Below, piece after piece: positions 54,948 to 64,000 of a DNA stretch of 64,000 nt (position 1 is the stretch's first letter; the number at the start of each line of letters is the position of its first letter). Under the pieces are notes generated by a model. The model saw nothing but the letters and a program-made list of their open reading frames with translations, did not search any database and had not been told where the DNA came from. Source of the DNA: Gnetum montanum (lineage: Eukaryota > Streptophyta > Gnetopsida > Gnetales > Gnetaceae); the NCBI GenBank assembly GCA_015680685.1, contig MNCI01025178.1, positions 127,073-191,072 on the forward strand. The letters run 5' to 3'. Position numbers and translations under genes: made by a program.

Positions 54948-57550
54948 TCAGCAACTGGTAGCAACTTCTTCTGAGGCAGAAGGAGAAGCAGAGTGAGACT
55001 CTTCCCATTCTCCTCGGGCAGGGCTCTGTTCAACTTTGATGTTTTCAATCATCTTGACAACATCAGTCATCTTAGGCCTCTGTTCAGGTACGTGTGAAAC
55101 GCAGCTGAGAGCAACCTGCAACATGGAGACCATCTCCTCCTCGATGTTCTTGTACCTCATCAATTCAATATCAAAAACCTCTGCAGTCCACTCTTCCCTG
55201 ACAATGGATCTCACCCACTTGGGCAAATCTACAAATTCCTCCTGAGAATGATGTTGCGCTGCAGCTTTGCCAGTCAGAACCTCCAGCAAAAGCACACCAA
55301 AGCTGTACACGTCAGCCTTCTGAGACAGCTTCTTGGTTTCACTCTGCTCTGGAGCCTTGTAACCAGCATGCCTGGCTAAGGCAGTATGTGAAGGCCCCAA
55401 AAGCAGGGCTAGACCGAAATCAGATATGCAGGCATTGCCATTCTTGTCAAGAAGAACGTTTGAGGACTTGATGTTGCCATGAGGAATCTTCAGAGACCCA
55501 TATTCTTCATGGATGAACGCTAGGCCCCTGGCTGCTCCCAAAACTATGCCTACCCTTGTCGTCCAGTCTAGTGGAGTTCTTCCTGGACCTCGATTCCCTG
55601 TAAATCCAGCATGACCCATTAGTGGAAATGGCTGTAATTTCATGAAAAACACTGTTATCCTCTCACATGATTAGTTCCATCATATTCAATTACGTTTGTC
55701 GGCATTAGAAGTCCACAACCAAAGATCTTGGTTACCAAATCGATTGCACTGATAACCTACATGCAAGAAAGTAATAAACGCCCAAGAAACCATGGATAGA
55801 ATTTATAGTCGAGATTACTGTACCGGCGCACATCAACTAGGGATGAACCCACAAAAGCCCTGCAGAGGTTTCGATCGGTTGTACTGACACTGCGGATGCA
55901 GCAAGGCAACCAAAACTCAAGGATTTTCAGCTGATTGTACTGATATTGCAGATGTAACGAGGTTTGAACTCACAAACACAGGCGAGGCTTTCAGTAATTG
56001 TACCAAAATGATAACGCAGATGCGAGTTCATGGCTTCAGGCAGCAAGGAGCAAAAAGCAACCAGAATGATCTAAGAACCTAGATTCTACTGTACTGTTAA
56101 TTCAAATATAACATTGCAGGAACCCAGAACTATGTTAAGATTTTGAATGCACATTAGAATGCCCTATCCACAAATCCATACTTGGAAACAACAAAACTGC
56201 AGAAAAAATAAGCCAAAAGAACATCATACAAATCTGGGGCAATTGAGCAAAATTAAACTGACCATGGAGAAGTGAGTAGAGGCTGCCGTTAGGGAGATAA
56301 TCATAAACCAGAAGCTTCTCATCCTTGGCATAGTAGTAAGCCCTGAGCCTCACAATGTGGGGGTGCCTGAGCCTGCCAATAAGCTCCATGTGCTGTTCAA
56401 ACTCCTTCTTCCCAGAAGGCCCAACATCCTTGAGCCTCTTCACTGCAACAATGCAGCCATCATCAAGAACAGCCTTGTAAGCAGTACCAAAGGAGCCCTT
56501 GCCTAACATTTCTGCAGAGGCCCTAAGCAGATCCTCCAATTCAAACTGCTTCTTCCTGTCGAAGAATACCAGCTTGCTTCTGTCCACATCAGGGGACTGT
56601 CTGCCAGAAGCCTCCACATTGTCTGCACAGCCCTTGCCATCAGCACCATGATGATGGTTGGCCTCTCTCAGGTACTTCCTCCAGTAATACAGCAAAAACA
56701 GGGAAGTTATCAGAACCAGCACTGCAGCATCACCTACAACAATGGCAACAATGGCGGGAGTGCTGAGGCCTTTAGATTTAACCTTATGGGGAGCAGGCAG
56801 CACAGAAGAAGAGGAGCCCGGATTTGTGCTGGGATTTGAAGGAACCACAATATCCGGGGGGCTGCTCACATGCAGGCTACATGCAGGAAAAGGGGCTCGT
56901 CCACACAGCCCTGCATTGCCCATAAAACTGGAAGCAGGGAACTTCTGCATGAGCTTTTTGGGGATTTCCCCAGAAAGCTCATTGTTGGAGACATTGAAAT
57001 CGCTCAGAAAGCTCAGATCAGGAGGCACGGGCCCTGAGAGCAGATTGTTCTGCAGATGCAGAGTCCGAAGGCGTGTGAGATTCTGGAAGCCAGAAGGGAT
57101 AGGTCCCCTGAGATTGTTGCCGGAGAAGTCAACTCTCAACAGGCGCCTTAGAGAGGCGATTCTGGGAGGAATCGGACCAGAGAAATCGTTGGAGGACATG
57201 TACAGGAGCTTCAGATTCTGGCATTCTGTGATGGCCTCAAGGCTGGAGTTGAGGCGATTGCTGTGCAGATTCAGGACCCTGAGCTGGTCCAGAGAGACCA
57301 AAGCTGAAATGGGACCTCTCAGATCGTATCCGGGCAAAGACAGGAAGAATACTCGGCCATTTTTGCAGGTCACTCCTTCCCATTTTTGTTTGCAGGCATC
57401 GGTTCCGGTCCAGTTTTTGGCCAGATTTCCATGAGCATCGGTGGCCACTCTGAAGGCCTGCAAAGCCTGCGTGTCTTTGCTCTCTGCAAACATGAAAGAA
57501 AGCATCGTCACAAGAACAAGGAGGAGCCTCTTTTTGCAGAAAATCGCCAT
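54948..57550 (-). CDS. LRR receptor-like kinase, subfamily III (At1g68400-like), two exons
   Basis: Exon 1 is 57550-56263, exon 2 is 55597-54948; the intron (56262-55598) has a GT donor (CATG|GTCAGT) and an AG acceptor (TTACAG|GGAATC). Together they give 645 residues. Start at 57550 (MAIFCKKRLLLVLV) was chosen because a signal peptide follows (residues 1 to about 23); an in-frame ATG 47 codons upstream gives a non-signal extension. Domains: Cys-paired N-cap (about 24-62), about five LRRs (64-197), juxtamembrane Ser/Pro-rich region, one membrane span (about 266-290), kinase (about 343-615). Seen: Gly loop LGKGSFGTAYKA, Lys371 in VAVK, SDFG 488-491, APE 511-513. The catalytic loop reads HGNIKSSNVLL, so the usual HRD Asp is Asn, common in subfamily III and suggesting weak or no catalysis. 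Known role of the group: plasma-membrane receptor or co-receptor; the ligand cannot be told here. It lies in a low-repeat island, with no stop or shift. Confidence 0.93.
55598..56262 (-). other. Intron of the receptor kinase gene (665 bases)
   Basis: GT-AG intron in the kinase domain, after the hinge-region SLLHG (residues 426-430), with phase 1. This splice position is typical for subfamily III receptor kinases. No transposon is visible within it; short near-repeats such as 'gattgtactgata/gcagatg' occur at 55870-56020. Confidence 0.85.
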
Positions 57551-57786
57551 GGCAGAGAGCTTCAGGCCTGCTGCGCTGGTTGTTTTCGCATCTGCCTGTA
57601 ATGGAGGGAAATTATGCTGGTTTATACGATCGTTGACGGACACCTGTTCGAAAGCAAAAAGAGGACATGGGTCCCTGGAAATGAATGGCAATTCGGAATT
57701 TGCGCTTAGGCCATGATGGCCATGTCGGGATCAGTGACTGGGATTGCGTGAGTGGAGTGTGATTAATGCCCAATATAGTATACCGA

Positions 57787-57799
57787 ATATATATTTATA
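57787..57799 (-). promoter_or_regulatory. TATA box candidate of the receptor kinase gene
   Basis: Minus strand reads tataaatatatat about 240 bases before the chosen ATG, in a short AT patch in otherwise mixed sequence. Confidence 0.45.
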
Positions 57800-59210
57800 T
57801 TGTTTGCCACTCCTGTGCGTTCATGCTGTATGCTTTCTGATTGGTATTCTTCCGTTTCTCTGCACTGCAAATCACCCTAACGGCACAGGGCCATTAGCCA
57901 TTAATTGGAACACACATGTTCTTCAACTTGTAGAAGATTTCTAGCCTGATTGCAATGCAGAGAAGGATGGTTCCCACTTGCATGGTACCCAACCCAGGTT
58001 TTGGGATTTCAAAATTATGTTACAAGTCAATTGGTTTGGTACGGTGCAATCAAGCCTAACAAATACACGTTGAATTCCAGGTTTCAAGCCAAATCTCAGT
58101 ATTCGATTGCTGCTTTACTGCAAGCTCTGCAAATGCTGATACTTATACAGATGGAGATGGACAGTTGGATCCAAATGGGTACTAAAATCCTAGTACCTGC
58201 CGATTCTTGATATGGGTAACGTGTAACGGCTCTGTATCAGCTTTTTAGGCACGCATTCTGGGCCATCTGGATCCAACTCATGCACAGCAACAACAGGAGG
58301 AACAGGAATAGCAGGTGAAAGATCAAGGAGGAGGTTAGGCTTTAGCCTCCAGGTGGGGCACTAGTACCGCTGCTGTTCTTAATTTGTGGTTTCTCTCTCA
58401 CTTTTTTTAAGAAAAAGAAAGAGTGTATGCTATGATATTGTGATGGGACCATTTGGGCACCGATTGTGAAACTTTTTCTACATTTCTGCTTTTGATACAA
58501 TCCACAATCCGCGCCACATCCATCCAAAAATCATGCAGCTTGCCCAAAAGCCATGGATCGCAATCTTTCCTTTGTCTCTCTTTTAAAAGTCCTGTTTTGC
58601 TATGTCTCAGAGAAAGGGGGCCAAAGGGGTTTTTCAGCTAAGGCAAAATGGTCCACGTATAAGTGTTTCAAAAGATTTGTATCCAATGGTTTTCCATGTT
58701 GAATGCTTTATTCTCGCTCTTTTAAGTTGTAATTAGACGGCGAATTTTCAACCCTGAAAGAAAATGCATCGATACGTAGCTGGTGCCCTTTATTTTTTTC
58801 ATTTCCACTTCAGTTTTGTTTATGGGGTGTTGGACCCCGAAGCATTGATATTAAGTGTATCAGTTACAATAACCAGAATAAGTCATAGGGTTAAGGGGAA
58901 GGGGAAGTTGAGAGCACTATGCATGAAATGCGGGAACAACGTTATAAATAAATGAGTATTAAAGGAGGAAACCCAAATTGGGGCACCACCAAACATCCAT
59001 CCATGCTGACTCGTTACAAAATAGAATGACATTGAATTAGATAAGGAAAAAAAAAACTCTCAATTAAGGATAGAGAGAGTTCCAATGGTGACTTCTCAGA
59101 ATAGAAAGGGAAAGCTTCCTTTGCAGTGATGATGAGTGTTACTGGAATGCACAAGTCTTTCCCAAAGCTGCAAAAGATGAACCAATTAATGTCTATCCAG
59201 ATTGAACTTG
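57800..59210. other. Upstream intergenic region of the receptor kinase gene
   Basis: Low-repeat sequence with short open frames only; no recognised gene. Confidence 0.45.
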
Positions 59211-59392
59211 GATGCTTGAGATGTGAGTTGGAAAGGAATGAGGCTAAAGATATGCAACTTCTCCAACCTGGTGATGCTTGAGATGTGAGTTGGAAATGAA
59301 TGAGGCTAAAGATATGCAACTTCTCCAACCTAGTGATGCTTGAGATGTGAGTTGGAAATGAGGTTAAAGATATGCAACTTCTCCAACCTGGT
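59211..59392 (+). repeat. Three tandem copies of a 62-base unit
   Basis: Units start at 59211, 59273 and 59335 with gatgcttgagatgtgagttg and contain aaagatatgcaacttctcca. The third has a 4-base deletion. Differences are few. Confidence 0.9.
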
Positions 59393-60349
59393 GAGCAAAC
59401 ATTTATTAGAATAATCTGTCATTTGAAAATCAGTTTTGTTTATGATGGAGTTGTTGGAGATTTTGCTAATAGATTATTTTTTTGCGAGAAAATCACACAT
59501 GTTATGAATCTTTCAAGGGTATTTTTTTTCTTTTAAATAAATCTCATAGCAACATACAGTTTTACAAAAAGGATTATGGGATGTTTCAAGAATGATTTTG
59601 GAGATCCGTGGTTTGAGGATTATAACATTAAGGAAGCATTTGAGCTTGTCTCCTAGTCTGCTTAATTTTATATAAGATATTGCAAGTAGGTTGAGACGAG
59701 TTATTTGTGCAAAGGCCATAAAAAGAATTTGAACTTTTAGACATGTCTATGTTGCCCTTGACTTACATCAAGAATGAGCAAATAACATTGAGATTATAGT
59801 TGATGACAAGACTCTTCTCATCCAAAAAATTAGATATTTAACTTTGCTTCACTCTTATTATTATTATCATTAATTGGATCATCATGTTCAAATTTATCAT
59901 AAACTAAATGCTAAATAAGAAGTTGAATGTATTATTGGTCAAAAGGTGCAACACTCCACCCTATCGTACCTAGCTAAGATGAAGTGATACTAAGGATCAT
60001 CAAAATAACACAACAAAAGCATAAACTAGCCAAGAAGCCAATGGTACAACCACACTATATGTATATCTTCAACATCAAACTGTACAAAAACTATGCTAGA
60101 CCAAAGGCTAAGCAAACACATCAATCTATATCATTGCATGTTTTTACATAAACTAAAAGTGTGTCCTAATCTTACATTATATAAAAACATATACATCATA
60201 TATATAAGATTAGTGCAAGAGTCATGCAAATATCAGTAATCTATAGAAAATTGTACATCTATACATGCGAATATACATCAATCAATCCCTATAGACATCC
60301 CTCTCCTTAATCTTCTTGGTGCGCTCCTACATCCTTATAGTCATCACCT
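59393..60349. other. AT-rich stretch with a possible LINE RT relic
   Basis: No gene. Around 59630-59820 the plus strand reads, in broken frames, LSLSPSLLNFI, ASRLRRVICAKAIKR and IEIIVDDKTLLI. These vaguely recall non-LTR RT blocks (PLSP..F, FADDTLL). The match is weak. Confidence 0.2.
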
Positions 60350-61260
60350 ATAAATAAATAATGTCACTTCCCCTCATAGATGGCCAACAAGTATTACACT
60401 AGAGGAAAGAAATATGGTATAAAGCAACTTGTATCAATAGTCAACGTCACATGTGCTCTAAGCAACACATGCATACATAATATCATACCCAATACTAACA
60501 TAATCCATACCAAAGCAAACACATGACCATCCATAGTCATAACCATAATTACTATCATGCATAATCAATCATATTTCCATTGCATCATATGCCTTCCACA
60601 CTACATGCAATTCCACTAGCATACCCAAACATTCATACATGTACAACACCATCCAACATCACATAGATTACACATCAATAGATTAATCATAGGATACATT
60701 TACCATTACTATAACTCACAAGGAAATACCAACATATATACATAACCCATGTGGCTGCTAACATATTCATACTCATTGTAGCATGTGTAATGTTGTCATT
60801 AGTGCTCATAATCAATCATTGTTTATAGGTCTTTTATTTAGTATTTTATTTGCATGATTGATACTAATGATTTTTAACTCGTGACCTACAACCACTAGCC
60901 TTCTAAAGGCCTGGCTATAGGAACATACATACTTATGTCACGTACCAATCATAAGGACAAATACATTTATACTCCCCTACTTCAAAGATGAGGCTTGAAA
61001 TAGAAACCTTACTGATATATCATAATGGAGGTTAATCCATGACTACTTCCAAGGTGCCTCATCACCAACTAGTCCATACCCTTACGCTAGCACCACCCAC
61101 TAGCAACCACTACAAACATCATTATGAAGACATGTATCAAATTAGGCTAGCTTAAGCCATCACATGTTACAATCACAAAACATTCGATGCAACATATGAC
61201 AGGATCACATATATCCAAATCTAACAATTACTCCACATATATCCAAGTTTAATAAATCAC
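60350..61260 (-). repeat. Repeat R4, inverted copy
   Basis: The complement of 60760-61110 aligns with 51050-51400 (ggattaacctccattatgat, tttcaagcctcatctttgaa, gaaggctagtggttgtaggt). With 51032-51960 it forms an inverted pair about 8-9 kb apart that brackets the kinase gene. No coding sequence. Confidence 0.6.
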
Positions 61261-62793
61261 ATGCACTTCATGAATATAATACCACAGAAAGGTATAATAA
61301 AATTTCTTACCATTAACAAAATGAATGCACTAAATATAATTTCATAAAAATGACAACTACCATAACTTCTAAAAAGATAGATGTCAAAGGATAAAATAAA
61401 TTCCATACTTAGAAAATAAGCAAACAATCCTAATGACATGAATTTCGCTTCAACCAAACTTCTAGAGACAAAGCTACATATGTTTAAATTTTATTAATAA
61501 AATAATAGATAATAATATTTAATTATTGTAAGTGATAATCAAAATCGCTAAAAGCACATGAATAGAAAACATGCTTTTAATACATAATACCAAAGCCATG
61601 CTAATCACGACAATATCACACCTAAATTTTCACAAGTCTCAAATCATTCACTTTGTTACATATCCCATCATGTGTAATTTGCAAACATAATGGCAAATTC
61701 GGCAATTCATGTAACTTTACATCCAAAACTCAATCTTTAACCTATTCGCCCCACACACCCACATAGCATGATCATGTACACGAATTCAATACAAAAATAC
61801 AAGGGAAAGGTAAAGACAACCCATCAATTAAACTTTTGAAGCTAAAAGTACAAAAGAAGTATAACATCCCTATAAACTTAGTAAGATGTTGTTTTGCTCC
61901 AAACAAGTCCTGTACTCACATATACATGATTGTAGTAGTTCTAAATCCAAATTTAGGGCAAAACAAAATCTATCCTTTAGGCCAAAATTCATAAAAAAGG
62001 ATTGAAATTAAAGTAACAAAAGAAATAAAAAATGAAATAGACTTGACATAGTTTCTTTTAACAAAAATAGAAAACTAAATGAACAGTAAGCAATGGAAAT
62101 AAAAGCAATGTATAAAAGTTATGTTTTTTTTTATGCATTATGCATATAAGTGTTATATAAAAGTTAATTTTACTTTTTAACTTTTCATTCATATGATGCG
62201 TAAACTTAAACTTGATTTTACATTTTACATTTTATTGTTTTTAACTAAACATTTTTATAAGCTTAATTTTTATTTTCCCCCTTCAACTAATTTTCATGAA
62301 GTTCAAAGACACTGAGATTCCAAATTAAAATCCATTTTAACCTATAAGATCCTTATTAAATACATTACTTATCCACATATCAAAATCACATCCAAGCATC
62401 ATCCAACATAGAATTATAGTTCAAATTCATAAATACTAAAATCACACATAAAGTGTAAACACATACCAGAGAGTTACTCATGTACCTTCATCCACAATCC
62501 TTGCTAGTCGCATCACATGCCTAATACATCTTACAAGACTAACGTATATAATCACGTTAATTAAGGATATAAAGACACCATAACCATATCATGAGAGCTA
62601 AAGCATCATAACATATAAATTACCATCATAAAGAACTAAGTCATCCTCAATAACCCATTAAGACCACAAACATATATAAATCATAATCACAATGCAATAC
62701 CCAAGGCCTACAAAAGGGATGTAACAAAAGACAAAATAAGCAGCCAAAGTAAAGGTGCAAGTTGAAATTCAAAAATGGATGATTAAGCAATAG
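61261..62793. other. AT-rich spacer
   Basis: Nothing recognised. Confidence 0.5.
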
Positions 62794-63316
62794 TGATGAA
62801 ACATGTTTCTGTCTGCTTCAACATCAGGGTTTGGATCCAACATCAAGTATTTGACGTTGGGGTATATATCCTAGCCTGTAAATATGGTGCATGGGCTCCA
62901 GTTTTTACATAGTTTTCAAGTTAGTTTTCAGTCAGAGTAGTGAAGCTCTTGCCATTTATTTTTCTCAGAGTTAGAATATTTTTTGAGTGCTCATAGAAGG
63001 ATTCTAAGTGTGTACAAGCCTTTGTTCAAGCACTAATGTACCTGAGCGCAACAGTATGACAAGAATAAAATGAACTCTTTTGACAATCATTATAGCATTG
63101 AGAATAGATTGTATTTTCTTTAATGCACTTTACTTTCATGCTTTTTACTTTAACACATTTTAATTGAGTAATTTATTTCTAGTTGTTAATGAACATGAGC
63201 ACGACCACTTTGAGCATACATATAGTACTTTGTAACCTAGTAATGCTTAATGTTTGGTAGCCCAACAGTGTTATATGTGTTCAAGATGTGTTTAGGAAAG
63301 TGGGATGGTTACTTGT
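62794..63316 (+). repeat. LTR10: A-type LTR, truncated by LTR11
   Basis: Starts TGATGAAACATG with no polypurine tract before it, so it is a 5' or solo LTR. The part at 63190-63310 (gcacgaccactttgagcata, ctagtaatgcttaatgtttg, caagatgtgtttagg) aligns with LTR2 at 5680-5790. Sequence stops in the U5 at 63316, where a minus-strand LTR begins. Confidence 0.75.
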
Positions 63317-64000
63317 TGATGAGTGGCGAGGTACCCCTACACTCAACCATATGAATACGAGTGTTACACGTGCAATCCGATCGAACTCCACAGACGGACT
63401 AGTTGTGGCACCTAGATAGTTAGCCTTAGGTTGCAGTTGGCTGTCTTCCCACCTGGACTAGTATTAGCTTTGTCACATATGGTTTAGTCCAGAGTGAGGT
63501 GTATGATGTGTTCTAACCTAATGCTACTCTTGAAGGTAATGGAAAATAAGATTAACTAAGCTAAGAGGAAAGGGTAAGAGAATCTAAACTAGCCTAAGTG
63601 CGATGAGCATCCGTTCCTTGATTATCTATACACATCTTGGACTTCGTGCATGACTACTACTAGGATTACCAAGCGCAGATCCTAGGTACACTACTAGGTT
63701 ACCAAGTAGTCACACTTAAATGCTCGTAATCAAGTCATACTCATTCCGCATTTAACATGAGATAAGGGTGAGAGAGATTAACTAAGAAAGCAATGAATAA
63801 TAATTAAATAAATAAATAATTAAGCTAAGTGAATGTTGCAATGATGAAGTAATCTCGATCTTTATTTCCGGTCATGTGCGTGTCCAAGTACGTCACACTC
63901 AAATAAGGATGTCGTACAATTACAATCACCACACTACGGGTAGACACTGGAAAATATTCTATCTTTGGAAGGGGAAAACTACCAAAGCTTCACTAAGGGA
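63317..64000 (-). repeat. LTR11: B-type LTR running out of the window
   Basis: Begins tgatgagtggcgaggtaccc. Its sequence matches the complement of the solo LTR4 (17483-18345) throughout, including aagtacgtcacactc and ggtcatgtgcgtgtcc. It is nested in LTR10. Whether it is solo or part of an element cannot be seen; the left flank is cttgt. Confidence 0.85.

Noticed and set aside
56742-57434. 230-residue open frame on the plus strand across the kinase exon 1
   Set aside because: Antisense shadow of the LRR-coding exon; no domain of its own.
57551-57691. Upstream ATG (MPFISRDP...) as start of the receptor kinase
   Set aside because: It would bury the signal peptide 47 residues inside the protein; the MAIF start gives a normal secreted N-terminus.
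59500-59830. LINE reverse transcriptase fragment
   Set aside because: Resemblance is limited to a few residues in shifting frames; kept only as a low-confidence remark.

Overview
This window looks like plant nuclear DNA: long AT-rich stretches packed with decayed Ty3/gypsy LTR retrotransposons, a few small non-LTR and DNA-transposon relics, and one intact-looking host gene. The one confident gene is a two-exon LRR receptor-like kinase of subfamily III (At1g68400-like), on the minus strand at 54948-57550. Large intergenic repeats, nested insertions and strong decay suggest a large seed-plant genome, perhaps a gymnosperm; the species cannot be fixed from the sequence alone.

Layout. 1-20011: a head-to-tail series of related Tat/Athila-like elements on the plus strand. 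It runs LTR1 (cut by the window edge), a gag-only element (A1), LTR2, an element with a broken but complete gag-PR-RT-RNaseH-INT order plus an extra ORF (B1), LTR3 (split by a nested solo LTR), a 225-base remnant, and LTR5. 20012-23610: AT-rich DNA with at least two families of tRNA-like SINE candidates. 23611-30104: a second gag-only element (A2, minus strand). 30105-36500: AT-rich DNA holding fragments of a subtilisin-like protease gene, local tandem repeats, the C-terminus of a Pif1-like helicase (Helitron-type) and a 380-base fold-back element. 36905-51026: a different gypsy element (C1, minus strand) with an exact GTATC target duplication; one of its LTRs is split by a third Tat-type element (B2, minus strand, 36974-44010) with an exact CCTAG duplication. 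51032-61260: a low-repeat island with the kinase gene, flanked by inverted copies of another repeat. 62794-64000: a truncated A-type LTR interrupted by a B-type LTR that leaves the window.

How the parts relate. A, B1 and B2 share LTR ends (TGATGAGTGG...TCATCA and its complement), a primer-binding site matching plant tRNA-Asp, a short polypurine tract (catgggggta) and conserved noncoding blocks between the coding region and the 3' LTR. A1, A2, B2 and the unrelated C1 all lack reverse transcriptase, RNase H and the integrase core but keep gag; B2 and C1 also keep protease and the integrase C-terminus. Only B1 shows a whole pol, and it is full of stops. None of the transposons looks able to move on its own today.
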